A stretch of DNA of 64,000 nucleotides from Rhizobiaceae bacterium (GTDB lineage: Bacteria; Pseudomonadota; Alphaproteobacteria; Rhizobiales; Rhizobiaceae), in NCBI GenBank assembly GCA_025698895.1, contig JAILWO010000002.1:1178001-1242000 (forward strand), in the 5' to 3' direction. A program made the translations under genes and the position numbers. Under the pieces are notes generated by a model. That model made no database searches. It was not told the origin of the DNA and saw only the letters and a list, made by a program, of their open reading frames with translations. Position 1 is the stretch's first letter. Every line of letters begins with the position of its first letter. Of this stretch, positions 42,131-50,800 are shown one piece after another.

Positions 42131-43660
42131 TTAACATTTGTTGTTCGGGGTCCGGCTCGCAATGATGTTCCGGAGCGGTTCGACGGCGGCTCCGTAGCGG
42201 CGCCAACGGCCGATGGACGAGCGGTAGGCAGGCTCCCTGACCTGCTCGCGCGAGAGCGTGCTCACCGCCCGTTCCGTCTTCCAGAATTCGAGGCAGCGAT
42301 CGTCCCAGTCAAGGCCCGCATGGTCGAGGATGCGCCGCGTGCCCGCTTCGAGGTCGTTCACGAGCGTCTCGTAATCGACGTGCAGGACCCGGTCGCCGAG
42401 CGTCACGGACCAGTGCCTCATCAGCGCGTCGTAATCGTTCCAGTAGGCGCCCAGTGTCGTCAGGTCCCGGACATAGCCATGGCTTACCGGCAGCGCCGAC
42501 ATGAAGCACGAGATGCACGTGTCGAGCGGATCCCTCCGGCAGTGGATGATCCTGGCTTTGGGGAAGAGTGTGGCGATCAATCCCAGCCGCCAGAAATTCT
42601 GCGGCGTCTTGTCGGTGACGCGCAGCGCCGTCGATCCGCCGACTTCTTCCAGGCGCTTCATGTATCGCCCGGCGAGGACGCTTGCCTGGGCCTGCGTGAT
42701 CTCCGTCTCGTCGGCCTCGGCGCGCAGCAGCTCGATGTCCGGCATTTCGCCGGCGCCTGCCGCCCGGCCGTGGCTGGCGATGATCTGCTCCACCAGGCTG
42801 GTGCCGGAACGGGGCATGCCGACGATGAAGATCGGACGCTCGCTTGCGTTGCCCCATCCCCGTCGACCCGCCAGAAAACGTTCAGTGACCGTACCGGCGA
42901 TCCGCTCTCTTTCGGCCCGCACCAGGTCCAGATCATAGGGCCTGATCAGCCGGCGGGCCGCGATCATGGTTTCGATCGCTTCCTCGTGACGCCCCATCTC
43001 GTCGAGCGCCTTCGCTCGCGCCTGCAGCAGGTTGTATTGCGCCGGAGGGTCCATCGCCTCCGGCTCGTCTCGCGTCAGCCGGGCAAATTCGGGGTCGTCG
43101 GGTCCGAAACGGTGGATGCGTGCGAAAGCGTTCAAAAGCATGCGATCCGGGTCGGGCATGCGTGCCATGGCGGCTTTCAGCGTCTCGATCGCTTCTTGGC
43201 CACGTCCCATGTCGGCGAGCAGCTCGGCATGAAGCCGCGCCGCCTCGGCGCTCCGCGGCGCCAGTCTGGCCGCCCGCGCCGACAGCGGCAGGGTGCGCGC
43301 CGTCAGGTTCTGCTCGCGCAGCAGTCCGGCCAGCGCGAGCGCTGCTGTCGCGTCGTCGGGCGACCGGCGGACCGCCTTCTCCAGATGCGCGCGCGCCCTG
43401 TCGTGATCGAGGCCCGCAAGGTAGATCCGCCCGGCCAGCGAATGAGCTCGCGCATCGGACGGGCGTGTTTCCAGCGTCGTCCGGCAGATCGCCTCGGCGC
43501 GGCGCAGGTCGCCCGATTGAAACAAGGCTTCGGCATGGTCGAGCATGGAAGAGGCCGACCTTCCGCCCTTTGCCGGTTTGCCAGGAACGCGTGGTTGCAA
43601 CGGCGGCTTCTCCCGTGTCTGGGAACGCCGACCCGTAGCCGCCGTGCGGTCGCTCGGCAA
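42131..43660 (-). CDS. TPR-sulfotransferase fusion protein
   Basis: The 509-residue protein joins N-terminal TPR repeats (about 35-250) to a sulfotransferase domain (about 265-480). The PAPS 5'-phosphosulphate loop is FIVGMPRSGTSLVEQIIASH; RIIHCRRDPLDTCISCFMSA gives the 3'-phosphate-binding arginine region. The family is common in alphaproteobacteria; acceptor substrates are mostly unknown, possibly surface sugars, lipids or protein tyrosines. It diverges from mgtE. Confidence 0.88.
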   Translation of the reverse strand: MPSDRTAATGRRSQTREKPPLQPRVPGKPAKGGRSASSMLDHAEALFQSGDLRRAEAICRTTLETRPSDARAHSLAGRIYLAGLDHDRARAHLEKAVRRSPDDATAALALAGLLREQNLTARTLPLSARAARLAPRSAEAARLHAELLADMGRGQEAIETLKAAMARMPDPDRMLLNAFARIHRFGPDDPEFARLTRDEPEAMDPPAQYNLLQARAKALDEMGRHEEAIETMIAARRLIRPYDLDLVRAERERIAGTVTERFLAGRRGWGNASERPIFIVGMPRSGTSLVEQIIASHGRAAGAGEMPDIELLRAEADETEITQAQASVLAGRYMKRLEEVGGSTALRVTDKTPQNFWRLGLIATLFPKARIIHCRRDPLDTCISCFMSALPVSHGYVRDLTTLGAYWNDYDALMRHWSVTLGDRVLHVDYETLVNDLEAGTRRILDHAGLDWDDRCLEFWKTERAVSTLSREQVREPAYRSSIGRWRRYGAAVEPLRNIIASRTPNNKC

Positions 43661-43797
43661 GGCACCGCGCGGATGATTTATTCGAAGGTCTTGCGGTGAA
43701 GGCCGCCTGCTGCCACAGAGCGATACCGATCCGGCCGATACGGCGCAGCGACACGCGGCACGAGAGCACCGACATCACCAGTCCACGGGAGGCGCCC

Positions 43798-45216
43798 ATG
43801 CACTCATCCGAAGAACACGCGCCGAACCCCGAAGCGGCGGACGTCGAGGGTCTCGGCATCTACAACGAGGATGGTGCGGTCAGGTCGGACTATCTGGCCC
43901 ATATCGGCGCCGCGATAGCGGATCGCGACACGCTGGAATTGCGACGCGACGTGGGTCGCCTGCACCAGTCCGAGCTCGGCGATCTGCTTGAAGCGCTGTT
44001 GCCCGACCAGCGTCGGGCGCTCGTCGAACTCATGGGCGACCAGTTCGACTTCTCCGCGTTGACCGAGGTCGACGAGGCCATTCGCCTCGACATCGTCGAG
44101 AACCTGCCCAACGCCCAGATCGCGCAGGCTGTTCAGGAACTGGATTCGGACGACGCGGTCTACATCCTCGAGGATCTCGATCAGGAAGACCAGGACGAAA
44201 TCCTTGCCCAGCTTCCCTTTACCGAGCGCATTCGCCTGCGCCGCTCGCTCTCCTATCCCGAGGAGACAGCTGGTCGGCGCATGCAGACGGAATTCGCGGC
44301 TGTTCCGCCTTTCTGGACCGTCGGCCAGACCATCGACTACATGCGCGAGGAGCAGAACCTGCCCGACCGCTTCGCGCAGATTTTCGTCATCGATCCCTCC
44401 TTCCGCCTTGTTGGCGCGGTCGATCTCGACCGGCTGCTGCGCACCAAGCGCGCGGTTCGCATCGAAGACATCATGCATGAGACACGCCATGCAATCCCCG
44501 CCACGATGGATCAGGAAGAGGCCGCGCGCGAATTCGAGCAGTACGACCTGCTCTCCGCCGCCGTCGTCGATGAGAATGATCGGCTCGTCGGCGTGTTGAC
44601 CATCGACGACGTGGTCGACGTGATCCAGCAGGAAGCCGAGGAAGACATCCTGCGCATGGGCGGCGTCGGCGACGAGGAACTGTCCGACTCCATACTCCAG
44701 ACCTCACGTTCGCGTGTGCCCTGGCTGCTCGTCAATCTCGTCACCGCGTTCCTGGCGGCATCCGTCATCGGCCTGTTCGACGCCACGATCGAGCAGATCG
44801 TGGCGCTTGCCGTCCTCATGCCGATCGTGGCCGGCATGGGCGGCAATGCCGGCTCGCAAACGATGACCGTCACGGTGCGCGCGCTCGCCACGCGCGACCT
44901 CGACATCTACAATGCCGGCCGCATCATCCGCCGCGAACTTGCCGTCGGCTCCATCAACGGGGTGATCTTCGCGCTCCTGGTAGGCTCGGTCGCGGCGTTC
45001 TGGTTTGCCAGCCCGACGATTGGCGGGATCATTGCCGCCGCCATGATCATCAACCTGTTCGTGGCGGCGCTGGCGGGCATCCTGATCCCGCTTGTCCTCG
45101 ACCGGTTCGGAGCCGATCCCGCCGTTTCATCGGCGGTGTTCGTCACCGCCGTCACCGATGTCGTCGGCTTCTTCGCCTTTCTCGGGCTTGCCGCGTGGTG
45201 GTTCGGGATCATCTGA
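43798..45216 (+). CDS. mgtE: Magnesium transporter MgtE
   Basis: A 472-residue Mg2+ channel: N-terminal helical domain (about 45-150, with LLPDQRRALVELMGDQFDFS), two CBS domains (about 155-280), a plug helix, and five membrane helices from about 305 on, including the pore motif MPIVAGMGGNAGSQTMTV. Cytosolic Mg2+ sensing through the CBS domains closes the pore. ATG at 43798 has GGGAGG 6 bp upstream. No Mg2+ riboswitch was recognised in the 137-bp leader. Confidence 0.95.
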   Translation: MHSSEEHAPNPEAADVEGLGIYNEDGAVRSDYLAHIGAAIADRDTLELRRDVGRLHQSELGDLLEALLPDQRRALVELMGDQFDFSALTEVDEAIRLDIVENLPNAQIAQAVQELDSDDAVYILEDLDQEDQDEILAQLPFTERIRLRRSLSYPEETAGRRMQTEFAAVPPFWTVGQTIDYMREEQNLPDRFAQIFVIDPSFRLVGAVDLDRLLRTKRAVRIEDIMHETRHAIPATMDQEEAAREFEQYDLLSAAVVDENDRLVGVLTIDDVVDVIQQEAEEDILRMGGVGDEELSDSILQTSRSRVPWLLVNLVTAFLAASVIGLFDATIEQIVALAVLMPIVAGMGGNAGSQTMTVTVRALATRDLDIYNAGRIIRRELAVGSINGVIFALLVGSVAAFWFASPTIGGIIAAAMIINLFVAALAGILIPLVLDRFGADPAVSSAVFVTAVTDVVGFFAFLGLAAWWFGII

Positions 45217-45359
45217 GCTTTCGCTGTTGCATCCCATTGCCGCCCGTCAAAGCGTCCCGTCCACCCCTGATGGCCATGTCGTGCTCGATCTCACGATTTC
45301 GGCGAACAGCCTGACGCGCGCCTGAACGGCGTGCCGCACCGGTCTCGCTGGCGTGAATG

Positions 45360-46595
45360 TCAGGCCGCTGCCATGCGCGGCGTTGGTGCCCGTGTGCGCA
45401 TCAATATGTAGACCATGACGGACACGTTGAGCAGGTTCCAGGCGATGCCGTTGATGAAGGCCGCCTCGTAGGAGCCCGTCAGGTCGTAGATGAAGCCGGA
45501 CAGCCAGCCGCCGAAGGCCATGCCGGCGATCGTGGCCATGATCACGATACCGACACGTTGCCCCGCCTCGCGCGCGGGCATGTATTCGCGCACGATAATG
45601 GCGTAGCTCGGGACGATGCCGCCCTGCGACAGTCCGAAGACCAGCGACACGACATAGAGCGACACCAGTCCGTCGAAGGGTAGGTAGAGGAAGAGCGACA
45701 GTCCCTGCAGCACCGATCCCAGAAGCAGCGTCTTCACGCCGCCGATCAGATCGGCCAGGAAGCCGGAGGCGAGCCGGCTGATGATTCCGGCCGCCAGCAT
45801 CATCGACAACATCTCCGCACCCCGCGCGGGCCCGTAGCCCAGATCGACGCAATAGGCGACGATGTGGACCTGCGGCATCGACATCGCCACACAACAGCCG
45901 AGGCCGGCGATCACCAGCAGGGCCTGCAGCGCGGCGGGTGAGAGGGGAACCCGCTTCGGCCCGGTGGGCGCCGGCGGCACATGTGAGGGATCGGCCACGC
46001 GCGGCGCGGGCTTTCTCAGGAGCAGCGCCAGCGGAACAAGCGTCACGATCACCACGAGGCCGACACCGACGAAGGTTGTCCGCCAGCCGACATCGGCCAT
46101 GAAAGACTGGATGATGGTCGGCCAGATCGCGCCGGCCAGATAGTTGCCGCAGGCGACCGAGGCCACGGCGATGCCGCGCCGCTTCACGAACCAGTGCGAG
46201 ATGTCGGCCATCAGCGGTCCGAAGCCAGCGGAGGCGCCGAAGCCGATCAGCAGGTGCAGCAGAGCGAATTGCCACATCGCCTGGGTCAGCGAGGCCAAAG
46301 CGAATCCTCCGCCCAGGGAAAGTGCCGCCAGGATGATCGGCAGTGTCACACCGAACCGGTCGACATGGCGCCCGATCAGCACATTGCCGAGAGCAAAGCC
46401 GATCATGGTTGCCGTGTAGGGCAGGGCGGCTCCCGCCCGGTCGACGCCGAAATCGATTTGCGCCGCCGGTAGAACCACCACGATCGCCCACATGCCGACA
46501 GAGCCGATCGTGCCGACCAGCACCGAGATCGCCAGTCGCATCCACGACTGGGCGCTGTCGATCAGATGGTTTTCGTCGGCGCTGATGGCCGTCAT
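45360..46595 (-). CDS. MFS transporter
   Basis: A major facilitator with twelve predicted helices and 411 residues. The motif-A-like loop NVLIGRHVDRFGVTLPI follows helix 2, and its counterpart ASGFLADLIGGVKTLLLGSV occurs after helix 8. Close to monocarboxylate/oxalate-formate antiporter-like members (for instance the helix GGIVPSYAIIVREYMP). Substrate unknown. ATG at 46595 begins MTAISADENHLID; an upstream start at 46619 is possible. Confidence 0.87.
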   Translation of the reverse strand: MTAISADENHLIDSAQSWMRLAISVLVGTIGSVGMWAIVVVLPAAQIDFGVDRAGAALPYTATMIGFALGNVLIGRHVDRFGVTLPIILAALSLGGGFALASLTQAMWQFALLHLLIGFGASAGFGPLMADISHWFVKRRGIAVASVACGNYLAGAIWPTIIQSFMADVGWRTTFVGVGLVVIVTLVPLALLLRKPAPRVADPSHVPPAPTGPKRVPLSPAALQALLVIAGLGCCVAMSMPQVHIVAYCVDLGYGPARGAEMLSMMLAAGIISRLASGFLADLIGGVKTLLLGSVLQGLSLFLYLPFDGLVSLYVVSLVFGLSQGGIVPSYAIIVREYMPAREAGQRVGIVIMATIAGMAFGGWLSGFIYDLTGSYEAAFINGIAWNLLNVSVMVYILMRTRAPTPRMAAA

Positions 46596-46718
46596 GGCAT
46601 TTCCTCGGACGTCTTGCATGCGCGGCCTTTCGGGCTGCGGCCGCAAGGCAACCATGCATTTCGGCCCGGAGTCAGTGCCAGAGTGGGAAGGGGGATGGCA
46701 CAGCCGGTTCGCGTCGTT

Positions 46719-47724
46719 TCACGCGGCGGTCGGCCTCACCGCGATCACGCCTGCCGTGCGCGCTCGCGCGGCGGGACTGGCGACACATGACGCAACCATC
46801 TCCAGCCCCGGATATCCCGGCACCGGCCGCACAACCAGCGGCCTGTCGTGATTGGCCGGGCAATAGACGATCATCTCGTCCGGCCCCATCGCCTCGAGAT
46901 CGAGGATCGCGCTGGAGCGTGTCATCAGGACCAGCGGCATGGCCGGCGCGGCGGTCACGAAGTACCGCCATCAGGGCGCGCTGTGTCACCTCGTCCAGCC
47001 CGTCCTCGACCATGTCGACAACAAGCGCGGAAGGTCCAGGTGACGCGATCGCCGCGATGAGGACCGCCAGCGCTTCTGATGGCGATCCCTCTCTTGCGAT
47101 GATCCGGTCAATCATCACGTCGACCGCGCCCGCGGGAGAAGCAGCGTCCAGAGCGCTGCCGTTTGCTCCCCTGATCGGACGGCGATCCGAATCGAGAAAG
47201 ACGGCGCCGGGTAGTTCGGCCGCGATCTTTCGCGCCAATCGCGTCTTGCCGCTGCCCAGCGGGCCTGTGAGGAAAGTCAGCTTCGGCAGTGATGCCAGTT
47301 CGAAATGCTCTCCGTCCCAAGGCCAGGGCAGGTCGAAGCGGACGGCCGATTCTCCGATTGTGTCGTTGGCTTGCGCCGCGCCTTCGCGTCCCACCGTCCC
47401 GAGCCGACGTCGGATTGCGGCCAATTGCTCGGCGCGGTCCCGCAGACCGCGTTCCGTCAGAGCCCGCTGTACCGCAAGCGCCCGTTCCAGGGCCGGTGGT
47501 CCGCCATTCAATACTTCGGCGATCTCGCCCAGCCCAAGCCCGAGTGCCCGCAGATCGAGGATTTCGGCCACGCGTCTGATCTCGGCATTGCCATAGATCC
47601 TCCAGCCGGCGGCCGTACGCTCCGGCGTGATCAGGCCACGCGTCTCGTAGACCCTCAATGTCTTGACCGACACGCCGGCGTGTCGTGCCATAAGCGATGC
47701 CGTGAGGGGTCTTACTGTCTTCAT
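46719..47724 (-). pseudogene. MerR-family regulator with P-loop ATPase domain, frameshifted
   Basis: From ATG 47724 the protein has a MerR helix-turn-helix (LMARHAGVSVKTLRVYETRG), then a P-loop domain with Walker A FLTGPLGSGKTRLARKI and ALVVDMVEDGLDE as Walker B. Near 46965 the sensible reading leaves this frame: continuing in it gives low-quality sequence to 46672, whereas the neighbouring frame gives FVTAAPAMPLVLMTRSSAIL then DLEAMGPDEMIVYCPANHDR, a normal ATPase C-terminus ending at 46719. A single frameshift therefore breaks the gene, or it reflects a sequencing error. Confidence 0.75.
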
Positions 47725-47868
47725 CGGGAATTGCCTCGGCGAATCGTCTCCGGCTTTTGTGCACCCGGACCCAAGGGACTGTTCAAGCACATCCGGCGTT
47801 CAGATTCCTCCCGACGTCGATTCACCTACTCGCCACCGGCTCAACCGCAGGGAACAGTCGTCCCCGAA

Positions 47869-47885
47869 TTGACTTTTACGTAAAG
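47869..47885. promoter_or_regulatory. Probable MerR/LiuR-type operator
   Basis: TTGACTTTTACGTAAAG is a near-palindrome around TTTACGTAAA and closely fits operators reported for LiuR-type MerR regulators (TTGAC-like with TTTACGTAAA). It lies 45 bp before the MerR gene at 47930, suggesting autoregulation; the divergent MerR-ATPase gene is 145 bp away. Confidence 0.55.
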
Positions 47886-47929
47886 TGCGTGCGTTAATCC
47901 CACTGGATTCAAGGTGGCGCACACGAGTC

Positions 47930-48316
47930 ATGCGGGAATATTACACAATCACGGAGCTCACCCGCGAGTTCGACATCTCGACGCGCACGCTGCGCTTCTA
48001 CGAGGACGAGGGGCTGATCCATCCCGTCCGGCGCGGCCGCACGCGCCTCTTCCGGCCCTCCGATCGGCATCTCGTCAAGCAGATCCTGCGCGGCAAGCGC
48101 CTCGGCTTCTCGATCAACGAGATCCGCGAGATCATCCAGATGTATCGCGAGCCGCCGGGAGAGGTCGGTCAACTAAAGCTGATGATCAAGCGTATCGAGG
48201 AAAAGCGCGAGGACCTGCGTCAGAAACGCCGGGATCTCGAGGAAACCCTTGACGAGCTCGATAATGCCGAGGAAGCATGCGTCGAGCGCCTCGTGGAACT
48301 CGGCGTGAATACGTGA
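47930..48316 (+). CDS. MerR-family regulator, LiuR-like
   Basis: A 128-residue transcription factor. The winged helix-turn-helix is EYYTITELTREFDISTRTLR followed by FYEDEGLIHPVRRGRTRLF; a long dimer coiled coil (KLMIKRIEEKREDLRQKRRD) closes the protein. No metal-binding cysteine loop is seen at the C-terminus except one cysteine, which fits the LiuR subgroup controlling branched-chain amino-acid and acyl-CoA breakdown rather than metal sensors. ATG at 47930 is used; an operator-like palindrome precedes it. Function as LiuR is inferred. Confidence 0.75.
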   Translation: MREYYTITELTREFDISTRTLRFYEDEGLIHPVRRGRTRLFRPSDRHLVKQILRGKRLGFSINEIREIIQMYREPPGEVGQLKLMIKRIEEKREDLRQKRRDLEETLDELDNAEEACVERLVELGVNT

Positions 48317-48371
48317 AGCCTGCCGGACTTCTGCCGCTGTCGCGCCGTGGCCGATGCCGCGGCAGGTTCCA

Positions 48372-48848
48372 TCAGATCCAGCGCCGGACCGTCTTCCTGT
48401 AATCCCGAAACGCCTTCCCAAACCGCGCTTCGAGATGTTTTTCCTCCCGCACGATGGCGAGCTTGGTCGTGGCGATGGAGGCGATCACCGCCATGATGAT
48501 CAGCCACGGTCCGCCCGCAATCAGACCGAGCGCGACCATGAAGGCGCTGTTGCCCAGATAGAGCGGGTTCCGTGACAGCTTGAACGGCCCCTCCGTCACC
48601 AGATGGTCGCTGCCCTTGTGCGGATGGATGGTGGTATTGGCCCGTTTCATGGCCCTGATTGCTTGCACGTAGAGCAGCACCACCGCCGCCGCGACCAGGA
48701 TGCCGATCATGAACAATATGTCCGCCATGGGCGGGCCGAACCAGGGCAACGGCACCCAGACATGCAGGGCGAGACCGGCCAGGACGGCCGCCAGGTAGAT
48801 GATCGGCGGCCAGGGGATGATGTTTGGGCGTGCCTGATAGTCCGTCAT
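48372..48848 (-). CDS. Isoprenylcysteine/phospholipid methyltransferase-like membrane protein
   Basis: A 158-residue protein with four hydrophobic segments and the ICMT/PEMT family signature: LVTEGPFKLSRNPLYLGNSA followed by REEKHLEARFGKAFRDY at the C-terminus, the S-adenosylmethionine-binding region. The substrate is probably a lipid or small hydrophobic molecule. Its start overlaps the end of the acyltransferase-like gene upstream by 4 bp, so the two are coupled. Confidence 0.85.
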   Translation of the reverse strand: MTDYQARPNIIPWPPIIYLAAVLAGLALHVWVPLPWFGPPMADILFMIGILVAAAVVLLYVQAIRAMKRANTTIHPHKGSDHLVTEGPFKLSRNPLYLGNSAFMVALGLIAGGPWLIIMAVIASIATTKLAIVREEKHLEARFGKAFRDYRKTVRRWI

Positions 48849-49858
48849 CCGCCGCTCTCCGCTTCGTCGCCGCTGGACCTGTCCGACTCAAGCGCGCACT
48901 GCCAGGCCATCTCGTCGAGCCATGGCGGCGTCGACGTCTCGGCGGGCTGCCCGTATATGTCCTCGAGCCGGTTGTCGGATTGAAGCGAAGTCAGCATGCA
49001 TGCGCAATAGCTGATGCAAAACGGCTCGTCCCGCTGCGAGGCGCATTGCGCTTCGCAGGAGTGGGTGAATTCTGCGGCACGATCGGGAGCGGGCGGGGGA
49101 ACCACCATCGTCGCCAGGAAGACCAGCCCGATCAGGACCGGCTGGTGGATCAGGTAGACGGCCAGGCTGTGGAGCCCCGCGAAACGGAGAGGCGCCGACC
49201 ATCTTCCTGGCGTGACGTGTTCAAGTCTGGCGAACAGTCCGCTGGCCTGCGCCAGTTTCGCGGCCGCCATCCCGATCAGGACAGCGCCGAACCAGGGGAA
49301 GACCGGGACATAATCGTTCGACGGCGGATTCCGCGACGAAAGTCCGAGCCACCAGAAGGCCGGATGATCGAACGCCTCCGACCGCAGAAAATGCGGTGCT
49401 GCGATTACCGATGCCGCCACGGCGAGAATAAGCAGCGCTGGAAGGCGCAGGAACAGAAGGCCCGCCACGCTGGCGAAGGCGATCTGATGCAGGATACCGA
49501 AGAAGATGAAGCCTTCAGGTACCGCGATGCGCGTGGCGATGGTGATCGCCAGCGCCGCGGCCACAACCTGCAGAAAGCGTTTGCGGAAACCTGGCCAACG
49601 AATGCCGGCTCCATGCGCGAGCACGAGGCTTACCCCGACCAGGAAAAGGAAGGACGACGCGATCGAGCGCGCGAACAGCCGCCAGCCGGTCTCGGTCGTC
49701 ATGCCGGCAGGCGCATAGCCGAAGAATTCAAGGTCCCAGCCGAAATGATAGATGGCCATCGCCACCAGCGCGGTGCCGCGGGCGATGTCGATCACGTCGA
49801 TGCGGCCGCTTATCCGGCTCGTCTCGGGTTGCACTTCGGCCGTGTGACGTTGCATCAT
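48845..49858 (-). CDS. DUF1624 heparan-alpha-glucosaminide N-acetyltransferase-like membrane protein
   Basis: A multi-pass membrane protein (about 337 residues) of the DUF1624 group: RIDVIDIARGTALVAMAIYH with the conserved first-helix histidine, then FLFLVGVSLVLAHG and GLHSLAVYLIHQPVLIG. The family is thought to use acetyl-CoA to acetylate sugars across the membrane. The soluble C-terminus carries several cysteines (EAQCASQRDEPFCISYCACM). The start at 49858 or 49912 is uncertain. Confidence 0.82.
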   Translation of the reverse strand: MMQRHTAEVQPETSRISGRIDVIDIARGTALVAMAIYHFGWDLEFFGYAPAGMTTETGWRLFARSIASSFLFLVGVSLVLAHGAGIRWPGFRKRFLQVVAAALAITIATRIAVPEGFIFFGILHQIAFASVAGLLFLRLPALLILAVAASVIAAPHFLRSEAFDHPAFWWLGLSSRNPPSNDYVPVFPWFGAVLIGMAAAKLAQASGLFARLEHVTPGRWSAPLRFAGLHSLAVYLIHQPVLIGLVFLATMVVPPPAPDRAAEFTHSCEAQCASQRDEPFCISYCACMLTSLQSDNRLEDIYGQPAETSTPPWLDEMAWQCALESDRSSGDEAESGG

Positions 49859-49945
49859 TTTTCTCGTCGGAGTGGCCCGCTCACCTGCCGTGACCGATAG
49901 CACGGCAGCCATTCAATGAAAGCAATGACTTCGGAAGGACGTTCG

Positions 49946-50773
49946 ATGCACACCGTCGACGCGCATGGCGCAAGCATTCCCGCAATCGGCCTCGGTACCT
50001 GGACGCTCAAGGGCCGCGAGGCGCAGGCGATGACCGAAACCGCGATCGAAACCGGCTATCGTCATATCGACACGGCACGAATGTACGCCAACGAGGAATC
50101 GGTCGGGGCCGGCATTGCCGCCGCCGGTCTTGCGCGCGACGAACTCTTCGTCACCACCAAGGTGTGGCATTCCGATCTTCGCGCCGCCGATCTGCGTCGT
50201 TCGCTGGACGCCAGCCTGTCCGACCTCGGTCTCGACCAGGTCGATCTTTTCCTCATCCACTGGCCAAATGCCGACATTCCGCTCTCGGAAACGATCGAGG
50301 CGATGAACACGGCGCGCGCCGAGGGCCTGACCCGCCACATTGGCGTGTCGAACTTTCCGTCCGCGCTTTTGAAACAGGCCGTCGGATTGTCCGAGGCACC
50401 GCTCGTCGCCAACCAGGTCGAGAACCATCCCTATCTCGATCAGCGGAAGGTCCATGCCGCCTGCCGCGAATATGGCATCGCGATGGTGTCCTATTGCCCG
50501 CTCTTTCGCGGCGGTCCGATCTTCTCCGAAAGGCCGGTTGCCGATGCCGCCCGCCGTACTGGCAAGACCCCAGGCCAGGTCGTGCTGCGCTGGCATGTCC
50601 AGCAAGAAGGTGTCGTCGCCATTCCGCGCACGACGAAGCCCGAACGGCTGAAGGAGAATATCGACCTGTTCGATTTCGAGCTGACGGGCGACGAAATGGA
50701 GGCGATCTCGGCGCTTCGCGGTCGCGGCAAACGTGTGTGCGATTTCGACTTTTCGCCCGAATGGGATTCGTGA
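49946..50773 (+). CDS. Aldo/keto reductase
   Basis: An NADPH-dependent reductase of the 2,5-diketogluconate reductase-like group, 275 residues. The catalytic tetrad is visible: D and Y in HIDTARMYANEE, K in TTKVWH, H in LFLIHWPN. AIPRTTKPERLKENIDLFDF near the end binds the NADP phosphate. ATG at 49946 has GGAAGGA 6 bp upstream; 49916 is an alternative. Substrate unknown. Confidence 0.9.
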   Translation: MHTVDAHGASIPAIGLGTWTLKGREAQAMTETAIETGYRHIDTARMYANEESVGAGIAAAGLARDELFVTTKVWHSDLRAADLRRSLDASLSDLGLDQVDLFLIHWPNADIPLSETIEAMNTARAEGLTRHIGVSNFPSALLKQAVGLSEAPLVANQVENHPYLDQRKVHAACREYGIAMVSYCPLFRGGPIFSERPVADAARRTGKTPGQVVLRWHVQQEGVVAIPRTTKPERLKENIDLFDFELTGDEMEAISALRGRGKRVCDFDFSPEWDS

Positions 50774-50800
50774 GCGGGAGTTCCACCCCGCATGCCCAAG

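Noticed and set aside
43661-43797. A magnesium riboswitch ahead of mgtE
   Set aside because: The leader is short and shows no recognisable ykoK or mgtA-type structure.
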